Positions 10,875 to 22,845 of a DNA stretch of 64,000 bases are shown here, piece after piece. Source of the stretch: Liquidambar formosana (Eukaryota; Streptophyta; Magnoliopsida; Saxifragales; Altingiaceae). The stretch lies in the NCBI GenBank assembly GCA_039720395.1, contig CM077826.1, positions 34,928,687 through 34,992,686 of the forward strand. Direction: 5' to 3'. Every line of letters begins with the position of its first letter. Within the stretch, counting starts at the first letter, position 1. The notes under the pieces are model-generated. The model saw nothing but the letters and a program-made list of their open reading frames with translations, made no database searches and had not been told where the DNA came from. The position numbers and the translations under genes are program-made.

Positions 10875-11639
10875 TGTAGACACCCCATTTTCATCCCCTA
10901 AGATTCACACCTTTCCATCTTAGGAGCATTATCACATGTATAGAATTGCATCATTTTGGCACTAAATCTTTTTAGTTAAGCTCTATACATCCCAAAGACT
11001 TCATGGTATCTTCTAGGGTTCAATTTGGTTAAGTCTTGATAGCTAATAAAAACTTTTGCGACGTAGAGGGCATTTATGTCATTTCACTTGCATAATTCTT
11101 ATTTGACATCCAATTCTCATCAAATTCATCTCAGGACGATCCCAATGGCCTTAGGATATCATGAATAGGCTTGGTTTAAAATTTGGTTAAGTTTGGAGAT
11201 GATTTGCTTAAGGATGGTCCAAGTAGGCTCGGTTTGACTCCGTTCGTCGGTCCTTCTTATAATTGTTTCTTAATTTGATCCAATTGAGTTCAATTAATGC
11301 TCCATTAATGTCAATTGGGTCTTAATTAAGGTGTATTAATGCTTGTAATTATTCTTGGGAGAGTTTGATTGTAACTAGGACTCCATTAAGGTTCAAACCT
11401 TAATGTCATCCCTGTAAGCTTTAATTGATCTCTATGAGCCATATGGGCTTAACCCTTGATTAATTAACCAAGTATGGTTCAATTAGGTTTGTTTTTATTA
11501 GATTTTGGATAGAAAATTAAGCCATGGTCGTTTTAAGTCCAAAACCAATGTATTTGGACTTGCAATGGGCAAGATACATTGCATAAAGGGATAAGAATAC
11601 ACAAAAGGGCATGAAAAACACCCAAATCAGCTACTGTTG

Positions 11640-11835
11640 GCTGTATGGCCACCTAGAAGGGCTAAACGGCCACCTAGAAAGGCCAAAAGGCCACCAATGA
11701 AGGGCCAAACGGCCACCAAGGGTGCCCGTTGGCCTTTGAGGGCAAAGGAAGGCCAAACGGCCACTTAGAAAGGCCAAATGGCCACCAATGAAAGGCCAAA
11801 CGGCCACCAAGGGTGCCTGTTGGCCTTTGACGGTG
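11640..11835 (+). repeat. GGCCAAACGGCCACC repeats in the U3 of element B
   Basis: A unit of about 105 bases occurs nearly twice and is itself made of short words such as GGCCAAACGGCCACC and AAGGCCAAATGGCC. GGCC words recur every 15-25 bases and can pair with one another. A related stretch occurs in the interior at about 7655-7700. Confidence 0.7.
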
Positions 11836-12000
11836 TTTTACCTTATCTTGACCTCTTTAGAGTCCATCTTTTATTATAACTCGAATTTCCTCCGGATTTT
11901 TGAAGTGTTTAAGATAGGAACCAGCTCTTGAGAGTGTTCTAGAGCCCTTGGATCATCCCTCTAGATCTAATCTTGGCCTTTCATTCCACCCACCTTTCAC

Positions 12001-12010
12001 TATAAATAGG
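12001..12010 (+). promoter_or_regulatory. Candidate TATA box in the 3' LTR of element B
   Basis: TATAAATAGG lies about 1.1 kb into the LTR, downstream of the GGCC repeats. It is the best TATA-like word in the LTR by eye; no start site can be proven. Confidence 0.4.
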
Positions 12011-13001
12011 GGTCCTTCCTTCATTCATAGAACATCAAGTCTTAGTAGAATTTTCCTAAGCAACTGAAGAGCTTGAGCTTTTGAGGGTAGGGTGAACATT
12101 CCTATTAGTATCCCTTCACTTGAGACTCATTCTAAAGAAGAGCTTGGCTCAATAGTTAGTGGGGAACGTTCCTATTAGTACCCTCTACCTTGTAACCCAT
12201 TCTAGAGCTTGAAAGCGCGAAAGCTCTGCCTGATTTGCGACTCCTTCCCTTGAGGCCATCATAAAGCTTGGAAAGTGTGGAAGCTCTGCCCAACTTCCGA
12301 CTCAAAAACCCCGAGGTTGCAAACAGAACTCTGCCTCAGTTCTGTCAGGTATATCTCTAAACTCCATTGTCATGATGTAATTGTTTATGTGATAATGCAT
12401 GCTCCCATGAGTTTTATTATTCATAGGATTTTATTAGGGTTTTGATCCTAAATCAAACAAGTTTTCAAACTAAAGTTGTTTCTTTTCAAGAGAGTTGTTT
12501 TTCAAAAATAAGTATTTGATTATGGATTGGATTCTAATAGAGTCCTACGAAGAGTGAAACTCTTCCCCCCTAATATGTTTGTTCAAACTACGTGGACTTT
12601 GATCTTCGTCAGAAGTACGTAGGCCGCTCGCTTGAGCCCAAGTCCCACTTAGCTTAGTTTTTATCTTTTAATTTTCATAATTTTTAGTTATTATTGCATG
12701 GTTGAAATTAATTAAGCCCAATTAATAAATGAGACCGATTTATCAGGCGAAATGGGTGCCTATGAGCTGTGGCTCAAAACCTTCCAATTTCGTAACCTAG
12801 CCCCTGAACCCTCATTTTTGGTTCAAGACTTGCCTATTTTCCATTAATGGAGTCAAATTTGTTTTTTTTAAAAAACAAATCTTTTAGTGATTTCTTCGTA
12901 CCCTAAAAATGAGGTAACGACTCCCTTGCTTTTTGAAAATCCTTTTAAAAGTGGAAACAGAAACTCGATTCCCCCCCCCAAGTCGATTTCCAGTGTCCGC
13001 A

Positions 13002-14975
13002 CATGGCTTCATCTTCCTCAGATGCTTTTCTTGCTACTGATACTATATATCGATCCCTACCCATCCACTTTGAATGTGGGAAACTTTGTTTCCATTCATT
13101 TGACCCCAACAAATTTTTTACTTTGGCAAGTGCAGGTTATGGGATTGATTGAAAGCCAAAACCTTAATGGTTTCATTGATGGCATATGGCCCGAACCAAG
13201 CAAGACCATCTCCTCCCTAGATGGTACTGATACCAGTGGCACAAAGGAGATACCTAATCTAGAGTCCCTGTATGATAAGAGGTCTAATCGCTTGTTACGG
13301 GGGTAGATCACTGGAACCCTCACAAAAGAGGTCCTCGGCCTTGTGGTGGGACTCAAGACATCTCGTGAAGTATAGGTTGCATTAGCTAATGCATTTGCCC
13401 AAAATTCTTTTGAACAAGAATTTCAATTGCTTCAGGAAATTCAAATGCTGCGTCGATCAAATTTCTCGTCTTTGAATGGCTATATTCGACATTTCAAGAA
13501 TTGTTGTGATGGTCTAGCTACAATTGGTAAGTCCATTGATGATAAGAGCAAAGTGTCTTGGCTTCTTAATGGGTTAGGAGCCCAATATGAAGCTTTCACT
13601 ACTCCTATGCTTAAACCACCAACACCAAGTTATGTTGATGTTGTGCCACTCCTACAAAGTTATGAAACACACACCGGTTTTTTTCACAACACTTCTGGTA
13701 ACATGGCCTTCTTTGGCCAAAAAGGAGGTAACTTAAAGAACAAAGGAAAAGCACCCTAAACATCAAATCCCGAATTCTCTTCAAGAGGCTGTGGTTTTAC
13801 TCAGGCAACCCAAACCACTAAGCATGGCGCTGGCAGTAGTGGAAGTGGACCTACTCCTGGGCAAAAAAAAAAGGGAACTAGCCCCAATCAAAATTCCTAA
13901 GCCTCTATAAGGACTCCACAACCAAGAGATCGCAACAATCCACCCCTTATCTGTCAAATATATAGCAAGAGAGGCCATGAGGCTCTACGATGTTGGGAAC
14001 GCTTCAATCATCTTTACCAGCCTAATGATTTTCCCCATGCCTTGGCTGCCATGAATGTCAATGAAAATCATGATTCTGAGTGGTTTGCTGATACAAGTGC
14101 TACTTCACTTACAACTGGTGATCCCACTAAATTACATAATTTAAAACATTATTCTAGCTGAGATAGTGTCTTGGTTGGGAATGGAGACACCCTACCTGTT
14201 ACACATGTTAGTACTACAAATTTCAGACTTGGGAATGATAATATTGATTTAAAAAATGTTCTTCTTGTCCCAGATATGAAGAAAAATCTCTTGTCCATTA
14301 GTCAATTTACTAGTGACTACCCATTTAACTTTGAATTCTCTTGCACTAGTTTTGTGATAAAAGACAGGAGAACGAGAATGGTGATCGTGACGAGGAGTTG
14401 CATGGGTGATCTTCATGCATTGGAAGCTCCATGGGTAGCTCTTTTCTCTCAGCGGTTTAGAGTTGCAGATGAGTGTGTCTGGCATCAAAGACTTAGTCAC
14501 ACCCAATCTGAAGTAGTTAAATTTCTAGAGAATAAAGGTTTAATCCATGTGGATACCTGGAATAAGAGCAACCATATTTGCGAGAGTTATCAGATTGGAA
14601 AATAAAAAAAGCTTCCTTTCTATGCATTGTTACCTATGTGTACTGAACCCTTTGAGAAAATCTATTGTGACTTGTGGGGCCCAGCACTGATTCAATCTAT
14701 TCAAAAGTTTCACTATTATCTTAGCTTTGTGGATGATCTAACTAGATTCACTTGGATATTTCCTCTAAGACATAAGTTTAAATTTTTGCCTATTATTTAA
14801 AGTTTGGGAAATATATGGAACAGCAATTTGAAAGAAAAATAAAAATTTTCCAATCAGATTGAGGGAGAGAATTTGGAAAAACAGAATTTCTTAATCATCT
14901 CCAATAACATGGAATTCAATTACAACAATCATGTCCTGGCACATCGGAATAAAATGGCGTGGTTGAATGGCGAGA
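13002..14975 (+). pseudogene. Copia element C: decayed gag-pol ending in integrase
   Basis: Read across stops and frameshifts, the order is gag from ATG 13003, zinc knuckle CX2?..GHxxxxC near 13951-13990, protease-like motif DTSAT near 14092 (normally D(S/T)GA, so the catalytic-loop Gly is changed), GAG-pre-integrase with WHQRLSH at about 14479-14500, and integrase core with YCDLWGP and FVDDLTRFTW at about 14660-14760. It ends in the CPGTSE-NGVVE region near 14970. There is no RT or RNase H, and no 5' LTR because B sits immediately upstream. Several stops (for example 13304 and 14159) show it is dead. Gag style is that of the Ale/Retrofit group, tentatively. Confidence 0.85.
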
Positions 14976-16291
14976 TATTGGTTGTCCACATAGTATCAGA
15001 GCGTCTTGGTGACTAAAGAGAGAGAGAATTTTATTTTCTTTCTAGCCCACTTGCTTCCATGGCTTCATCTTCCTCAATTACCTTTCCTGCTACTAACACT
15101 ATATATCCCTACCCATTTACTCTGAATGTGGGAAACTTTGTTTCCATTCATTTTACCCCCAACAAATTGTTTACTTTGGCACGTGCAGGTTATGGGACTG
15201 ATTGAAAGCCAAAACCTTAATGGTTTCATTGATGGCACATGGCCCAAACCAAGCAGGACCATCTCCTCCCCAAATGGTACTGATACTAGTGGCACGAAGG
15301 AGACACCCAATCCAGAGTACCAGTATTGGAAGAGGTCTGATCGCTTGCTGCGGGGGTGGATCACTGGAACATTTACAGAAGAGGTCCTCAGCCTTGTGGT
15401 GGGACTCAAGACATCCCGTGAAGTATAGGCTACATTAGCTAATGCATTTGTCCAAAATTCTCTTGAACGTGAATTTCAATTGCTTCAGGAAATTCAAATG
15501 CCGCATTGATCAAATTTCTTGTCTTTGAATGACTACATTTGACATTTCAAGAACTGTTATGATGGTCTAGCTACAACTAGTAAGTCCATTGATGACAATC
15601 TGAGTGCTCTTTATATGACTATTAATCCCGTCTTCTATGCTTGGACAAAGCACATTAAGCTTGATTACCATTATGTTCGTGAATGGGTGGCTTTGGGATT
15701 GTTACTTACTTGATTTGTTCCTTCCAGTAGACAAGTTGTTGATATTTTCACAAAGCCCCTACTCAAATTGCAATTTAATTCTTTGTATCAAACTAAGCCT
15801 TTCGGTTTCACCCCAGCTTAGTTTAAGGGGGAGTGTTAAGGCTACAGATTTGATAGTCCCGTAGATGACTCCTAGCCTCATGATCAAAGCCTCTAATATA
15901 TGGTGTTGATACAGCCATGATTTGTGACTATTCCTTGAATAGTGATGGTGATAGAAGCATGGTCAATGCTTATGAGAGAAATAAAGATACTAAGAGACAT
16001 GATTCCTTAATTTGTGCTCATAGACATGATCCCATGATTTATGTCCATGACAGAGATGATACAGAGGATGTAAAGATTGTAGAGATGCTGGAGCCTTCCT
16101 GACTTGTCATATTTGTAAATATAATATTCTCAAAATTCTTTTATTCCTTTCTTGGTTAATTTCCTTTGATAGATAAATGGTTGATTTACCTTATTTATGT
16201 ACACATAACTATTATATAAATTAATATATATATATATCTCTATTATTCACTGAAAGGTAGAGAATTCAAATTCAATTCTCTGATTTTCACA
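14976..16291 (+). mobile_element. Copia element D: internally deleted relative of C with 3' LTR
   Basis: It starts with a primer-binding site TAGTATCAGAGCG at 14991-15003 (one mismatch to the initiator-Met type). A gag related to that of C starts at ATG 15059. At about 15590-15600 gag passes directly into the end of pol: DNLSA, TKHI-DYHYVRE and DIFTKPL motifs of Copia RNase H at about 15598-15760, with all of protease, integrase and RT missing. A polypurine tract AAGGGGGAG at 15825-15833 and a 3' LTR follow. No 5' LTR is seen: integrase of C runs to within about 15 bases of the primer site. Confidence 0.8.
15834..16291 (+). mobile_element. 3' LTR of element D (458 bp)
   Basis: It begins TGTTAAGG directly after the polypurine tract and ends TTTTCACA. 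The end is inferred from the usual ...CA terminus and from the typical 3' LTR wording (CACTGAAAGGTAGAGAATTC then TCTGATTTTCACA). Confidence 0.65.
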
Positions 16292-17872
16292 GCTAGAATG
16301 GTTTATGACAATTGGGAAGGAGTCCATTAAAAAATATAACCATTGGAACACTTTCTAGGACTTAGAAAACTAGCCATTATGTTCTGTCTCAATAAATTAG
16401 GACGACTGAAAATGCATTTCGAACATCTGAAAATTCCAGAGGACAATTTCAGGGTAAAAGGCATTTCAGACTTCTTAGTCGTTCGAAAATAAACTTGGAT
16501 GTCCGAAAGTGACATCTCGGTCGTCCGAAAATGTTTTTGGTTGTCCGAAATTGCCTGACAGTAATGATAAGCACTTTTTAAAGTTTCAGACTAATGGACG
16601 TCTAAGTTGCAATTTTGGACATCTGAAGTGAACTTTTGGACATCTGAAATTGAACTTGGACAACTAAAAACCTCCAAGTCCATAAATGATTTTCCAATTA
16701 AAGTTTGATACTTCTTGCGGTTATGGTCTATAGTCTAAAGTCATTGAGCTTTCATCATTCAACCATTTACATAAAATCCTAACTCTTACCCAAATACCCA
16801 AGTCTTCAATATCTTCAAGTCTTCTAAGGCTTCTTGAGAGTTGAATCTTCTCTTCTTTGAGGCCCTTTTCTTTTCTTGTTGTCTTTGGCTTTCTTCTTAT
16901 GATAGCATTTGAGCATAGAAAAACCTAGCTTATAATAATCAACTCAAATGATAAACATTAGTCCATAATCATCAATGCTTTGTTATCGATTATCAAAATC
17001 ATAATATATTCATGAAATGAAACCTTAAGACTAACAGATATATTAACACAAAATTGGCAATTAAATCATCATTGAAAACCTAGTTGCAATGATAGATTAC
17101 AAAAATACAAAAGAAACATATTATGCCATTGTGATTGCTTGTTATCCTTTTCTGAGAAGGACTGATATTTTTAAAAATCTACAAATGTTAAAATTTACAT
17201 AAGGTGTACAGTGAATTAAATTTCTAACATGTGAATACAATACGATACTTAAAAGGATTGTTTTTAAACTACCATAAATAAATAAATAAATAAAAAGGGG
17301 ATTGCTTTTGATTTTTTAACAATTTTCAAATGTAGAGACAATCCAATCCAACATATAAAAATAAATAGAAAAGGTTGCTGACCTGTTTGTTAGTTGTATA
17401 TGGAGGTTGCATTGGATCGAATCGATCTAAATGCAATTAGATATAAAAATATAAAATTGTCAAAGATGGATTAATTGTTACAAAATGTGAAGACCATTAA
17501 AGTTTTGGTGTGATTGAGAGAGAGAGAGAGATTTATTGGAGAGAAAGGGAGGGAGAGAGACCTTTAGTGATCAAAGAAGAGAATAGGAATTAATATAGAG
17601 GAAGAGAACTAAAATATTAAAATATTAATAGGAATTAATATTGTAACTGAGAGAAATAAGAAAGGGGAGAGAGAGATAATAGCGATCTATATTCTAAGTT
17701 TGTAACCGAGAGAGATATTATAAGAAGAGAGATTTAATGGGGGGTTAATGTTGAGATTTAATAAGGATTTAATATTATGAGATGACATGGTTTTTTTCTA
17801 AAAATTTAGAAATAGAAGAGACCTACTATCTAATTGTCACATGGCATGCTTAAACGTCATTTTATATATTTA
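16292..17872. other. Gene-free stretch with short GTCCGAAA-type repeats
   Basis: At 16390-16680 words such as GTCCGAAA, GTTCGAAA and CATCTGAAA recur about every 22-28 bases, on both strands in sense. (GA)n tracts lie at 17515-17530 and 17665-17720. I see no gene. Confidence 0.5.
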
Positions 17873-18330
17873 CTAGATATGGGCACATGTGCGTTGCACG
17901 TGAATATATCTAAATAATAAAATATAGACGAAAATTCATAAATTCTCAGATTTGTATATTTATAGATTATGGAAATATAATTATTTGTTACTATTTGTTG
18001 AAAACATAAATCTTGTTTTGGAGACATGTACATATATTATGTTCCTATATGTTAAACCTCCTTCCATGGTTAGGAGTCATGGTAGGAATAAGAAGTTGAT
18101 TAGGAGACATCCATAGTAATGAAGGTTGTGTAGAATTCATGAAATGGACATCATTATCTTTCTTTCTTCTTTTTTGTTGGAAAATAAACATTTTTAATTG
18201 TTTAATGTTTAATTAAATATGGGGGGCAAATGAGTATTTAAATTTTACAATAAGGATGCAATGGTCAATCAAAAGTTTTTCTAAGATACAGACTTTTATA
18301 GGTAGTGTAAATATAAATAGATATGGGGGA
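17873..18330 (-). mobile_element. Candidate non-autonomous Helitron (458 bp)
   Basis: On the minus strand it starts TCCCCCATATCTATTTATA after an A and ends ...ATATCTAG followed by T. This fits Helitron rules: 5' TC, 3' CTRR and insertion between A and T. Just inside the 3' end is an imperfect hairpin CACGTGC-AAC-GCACATGTG. It has no Rep/helicase coding. Alternative: the GGGGGA at the right end could instead belong to the TIR element that begins there. Confidence 0.45.
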
Positions 18331-19879
18331 TTCGGCCAATAGTCAAGAAAGTAACACGTATTTAGCATTTAGTCAAGTAACTTTTTTTGTAAACTCATTT
18401 AGTCCATTTGGCTCATTACTGACCAAACTACCCTCATCTTTACTTCTTTCTCCTTCTTTCTCCCCATACCCAACGATGCTACAGTAAAAGGCTAAAAGCA
18501 CATCAATAGCTTCATCCTTTAGTGATTCTCCTTCGACAACTTCTAATGGTTAGTCCAAAGCCCCAGGCGATCTCTCCGACCTCTTTTATTCTACTGTCTC
18601 TGATTGTCGTCTATTCCTTTTTTTTTTCTTTTTCCTTTTTAATTTTTTTTTGCAAAAAACACCCAACGACAAAGATAGAGATGGGATCCCATCTTGCGAC
18701 CCATGCCCTGCCATCAAACTAGTCACCCCATTATCGTCGATCTCTACAGTATTTCAACGACACCAAAACCACCATCACTTGCCCTCACAAACCTAGGCCC
18801 TCAATTGGTGACAATCTAAGGGGGATTTTTCCTCAATCCGTCTAACTGTTCACTGAACTTATAAGATGCTATGTTTGCCCTCTCTAATCCAACACAACGG
18901 AGGCTTGGTGTGTTAAGCTTTACATGGATTCATACAGATTGAAATGTGTAGGAGATAGAGAAAGTATATACAACAACAAGGCTAAAGAGGAAGCTTGACA
19001 ATGGTATACAGGAGAAGGCAACAATTTTTGGGAAGAGAATGAGGAATATATGAAATTTGAACCATCTTCTCCTCGCATTTCATTTTGTTTTGTTTTTCAT
19101 TTTTTTTCTCTTTTCAACTAGCAATGAAGTGAGCAAGCGTTCTATCATTCAGGATTGGGGAAAAATTAAAGGAAAAAGAAAAAAAAAATGAAGAAGAAGA
19201 AGAAGAAAAAGGGTAGAGGCCACCACATCAGCATATTACTGTAGCAAAAGAGGGGAAGAAAAGGGCAGAAGAGAATATTGCTTTCATAATGCTTAGTTAA
19301 AAAAGGCCTAAAAAGAAGTCATCTTTCAAAACACTTCTTTTAAAAAAATAATAATAATAATATGCAACATCATTTTGTATACTATATCAAATTGTAAAAT
19401 TTTACAATTTTATGTAGTCAAATTTTATAGTTTTATGAACTAGACCATACCAAGTAGTAAATTTTTTACAATTTTCTGAAGTAAATATTGGATCAAGCAA
19501 AACTGTAAAATTTTACACTTTAAATTTTTTTTAAAATTCCCAAAACAATATGGATCTTGTTTCGAAGATGACAATGAGTAGGTTCTAAAAATATATATAT
19601 TTTTTTAATTTAAAAAATGGATGTGTGTAGTGCAAGTTATAAGCTTTTAAAAATTGGAACACTACAAAACCAAGTTAGTTACATAAGGTGCCCTTTCTAA
19701 CAAAAAATGAAGTGCCCTTAGTAATAATAAGGGTAAACCAGGAATTTTTTATAAAAAAAATTGTGACTAATTGCTAAATAAGTTTCACCTTATTGATTAA
19801 TTGAATTAGAAAAATTCTTACTTGACTAATTGCTAATATTTTACCTAATTGTAGACTAATCACTAATTTCCCCTATTTA
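18324..19879. mobile_element. Candidate TIR element, about 1.55 kb (MULE-like)
   Basis: The left end (GGGGGATT...AATAGTCAAG... TTTAGTCAAGTAA) and the reverse complement of the right end (GGGGAAAT...ATTAGTC...ATTAGTCAAGTAA) align over about 58 bases with one small gap. I find no clear 9-bp duplication. No transposase is visible. The interior has short GC-richer stretches (18520-18830) that could be captured gene pieces, but none is recognisable. Confidence 0.35.
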
Positions 19880-20676
19880 CTATATATATACAGGCGGTAG
19901 CCCACACGATATGGGTAAATCCAATTTTGTTTAATCTTAGAATCATCTATGAATTGATTGGTCCATTTCACATACAAAAATTTAAAATCAGCTTAATCAA
20001 CCGCATCATGTGGAACGAGAGGACTACATTTTCCATGGGGATTAGTTAGATGCAAAGCATCTGGAACCTCCTGAAAATAAAAATAAAATAGAAAGAAAGT
20101 AGGGTTGCATGGGTATAAGGGCTTTTGTTAATAGTTTTGTTGTAAATTGGGATAATGAAGTTATGGATGAGGATTTCATGGCTTGGATACGTTGGGGCAG
20201 GGCAAATTACCAACATTGCAACTCAATTAAAGGTTGAACCTTTGAGTGAATGTAGCAACCGAGGTTTTAAAAACTAATATTTTGATCATGGCAGTCGGGG
20301 AATGGCTATTTTGCCTAAATATTACTTTTTTATTAATTTATTCAGGTTTTGATATGATTTTCAATTTTATTTCGGAACACTAATAAAACGTGGTTGGTAG
20401 CCACGTTTTTAAGGTGTGTATACAATCCGAATACAGTTGATAGAAAATAGTATAAATCTGGTGCACATTAAAATTGTGGTTGTTAGACACGATTTTGTCA
20501 TAAATCGTGGGTAAGATACACGATTTTGGTGTTTAATAAGTTACAAAAAAACAAACATAACAAAATAAATTCTAATAACAAAAACGTGTTTGCTAACCAC
20601 ATCTTCTTTATAAAATCTTTACAACATTGTTGAAATTATTTCTGAACTATTCGTCAGTCTTATGATACTTTATTGG
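19880..20676. other. Gene-free stretch with ACGTGG/CCACGT hairpins
   Basis: A 9-10 bp stem AAAACGTGG/CCACGTTTTT with a 7-base loop lies at about 20384-20411. Related CACGATTTT and AAATCGTG words follow at 20495-20530 and AAACGTG near 20581. I see no coding region. Confidence 0.45.
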
Positions 20677-22153
20677 GGACTTTGGACACAAGTCCATAAA
20701 ATAGGACTTGTGTAGGCATAAGTTTACAAAACATTCTTATGTAGCCTAAAGTCCACCTTAAATTTTTCATACCAAAATACCCTTACCCATAGTGTAATCT
20801 ACCTCCCTAACAAAAACAAAACGTTAAACCTGTGTCCATCTCCTTGAAGCGACAACTTGTGCGCCTTCTTCTTGAAGCTGCGAGCCTGGCGACTTCAAGC
20901 ATCCATTTTGTCACCATGAATCCATCATGCCATCAAGCTATTATCGTTGTCATCCTCTTAGAAAAACAAATCTAAAGTAACACTCAGATCTATGAAACCA
21001 ATTTCATTTTTCTTTCGTTTTTTGCTAGATTTTCCTGAGAACCAAAAATATAATATAATTTTTAAAACATAGATATTTACCTAATGACAAAGAGTTCAAT
21101 GAGTTGATTGGTGTAGGAGCAATGATGATTTTTTATACATTCTGCTACAAAGCAACATGTAGCAGGAAAGTTAATGCCTTTGTTCAATGGTTGAGGGTTT
21201 AGAAGTATGTGCTCTTCTTGTACGGAAGCCAACCTCACCTAACCTTTTCTTAATTCATCATTCCCCTTATCACACCCCTAAAAAACATGTTACTGCGTGA
21301 ATATTTTCTAAGTACATGACTTTGAATTTAATTTTACTTGAAATAGTTGCATGTAACTGTTTCATAAAATTCATTTTAAAGGGTTCAATTTAATCACAAA
21401 CCAACTTGATATGTTAAATTTAGTTACAAACACTTAAAATTATTTGTTTTCATCATATATTTAAGTCATATTATAAAACATATTCAAAATTTAGTTGTAA
21501 AAAATTATATATAACTGTTTCATAATACCCACTTCAAAATGTTAAACTTAATCATAATCTCTTAAATTTAAAGTTTTAATAAGTTAAATTTAGTCACAAA
21601 CACTTAGGTTTAACTATTTGTATGTAATATTGAAGTTAGATTACATAAACATTCAAGATATAAGTGTTTTTTCAAAACAATTACAAGTAACTGTTTCACA
21701 TAACTCACTCCGAAGAATTAAAATTACTCACAATCACTTATATTTAACTATTTTAATAAGTTAAAGTTAGGTACGGACACTTGGTTTAACAAATTTCATG
21801 GAGATATTGAAGTTAGATGAACTATTTTAATTGTTTTGAAATATATACATGATCTAATTGTTTTTTTTTTTAATACATAATTTCATATTAGTTATGGGTC
21901 TTCTTTCGAAAGTCTTGACGAATAAATTGTAAAGAGATAAATTTTATAAAAAATTATTATGTAAAACAAAAGTTATGCCATTTTAAAGTTTGCAAACAAA
22001 AAATAACACTTAAGGGTAATAATGACTTTACTCATTTGACACTCACACAAAACTTTCATGTTTTACTTAAAAATGGACTTATTGCTGCATAAGTTTTCTA
22101 CATGGACTTATGCCTTTATAAGTCCTACAAAGTGGACTTTTCGCTAATTTTCC
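20677..22153. mobile_element. Candidate TIR element, about 1.48 kb
   Basis: The left end (GGGGACTTTGGACACAAGTCC..., then AGGACTTGTGTAGGCATAAG) and the reverse complement of the right end (GGGAAAATTAGCGAAAAGTCC..., then AGGACTTATAAAGGCATAAG) are similar over about 100 bases. The interior has repeated TTAAATTTAGTCACAAACACTTA-like wording at 21400-21790. No transposase and no clear target duplication. A word like its end (GTGGACACGAGTCC) recurs at 24538. Confidence 0.4.
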
Positions 22154-22609
22154 CTTTAGAGGAGATTTTATCATTGTGGTTGTTTCCTTTTAGGTATTCC
22201 TTGTGCATTGGATTAGCACAAGAATAACATTAATATACAACCTGTTCTCACTATTTTGTGTAGGTGTTCCTTACATACTCAAAGCACCATGAAAAGTGAA
22301 CCTAGAAATACTTCTATCCCATCCAAGTATAAATTGACACATAGATCTAAATCAAAACAATCAAAACCCCATAATCCATGTCCAAAAAGAGTGACCTCAA
22401 ACATGTCTTCTTTAACTTTTTTGAAGATTCATTTGTTTTTTTTTTTTTTTATATTTATAAAACAAGAACTTCGAAATTCAAAATCTATATATATATATTG
22501 AGAAAAGGGGAGCCTATAGCATCATAATCTCATAGAGAAATTTAGCATCCCAACTAAGTTGTCACCCTAAAAACTCTTAGTCATGTGTTAGGTAGCTCTA
22601 AGTTTTATT
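22154..22609. other. Gene-free stretch
   Basis: Contains an 81-codon ORF (22256-22501) made partly of a T-run and (TA)n, which I do not consider a gene. Nothing else seen. Confidence 0.4.
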
Positions 22610-22789
22610 AATATAGGAAAAAATAAACATTACAAAGAGAAAAGGAAAAAGCATTAAAAGACTATAAAAGAAGAATAACTATCTGGTCTTGATAGCTTAT
22701 AAAATGCCCCCACCTAGGTTACAATTAACAATGAGATCAACAAAAGAGATAAAAACCATCAAGAAACAAATCCATAGAATGGAAAACCC

Positions 22790-22792
<3 letters not shown>

Positions 22793-22845
<53 letters not shown>

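Larger units (their letters stand above)
2255..13001 (+). mobile_element. Element B: large gag-only Tat/Ogre-like LTR retrotransposon
   Basis: Boundaries seen: a partial 5' LTR ending at 2850, a primer-binding region with the motif GCGACTCTACTGGGGA, a complete 3' LTR at 10875-13001 opening TGTAGACACCCC, and a purine-rich stretch just before it. LTR opening and primer site are those of the Ty3/Gypsy Tat/Ogre group. The 8-kb interior has one convincing ORF (3979-4872, gag-like) and no protease, RT, RNase H or integrase in any frame. It is therefore a non-autonomous derivative that would need enzymes from an intact relative. The LTR overlap (about 595 bases) shows roughly 20-25 differences by eye, mostly transitions, so the insertion is not recent. 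Confidence 0.85.
10875..13001 (+). mobile_element. 3' LTR of element B (2,127 bp, complete)
   Basis: It begins TGTAGACACCCC and ends GTGTCCGCA; its last 595 bases match the truncated 5' LTR at 2255-2850. It runs directly into CATGG of a Copia gag at 13002, so B inserted one base upstream of that start codon. The U3 part contains a GGCC-rich tandem repeat (11640-11835). A TATA-like TATAAATAGG at about 12001-12010 and a downstream leader-like stretch suggest a promoter. Confidence 0.88.

Noticed and set aside
15074..15438. Three overlapping ORFs of 78-111 codons
   Set aside because: Shadows of the decayed Copia D gag in other frames.
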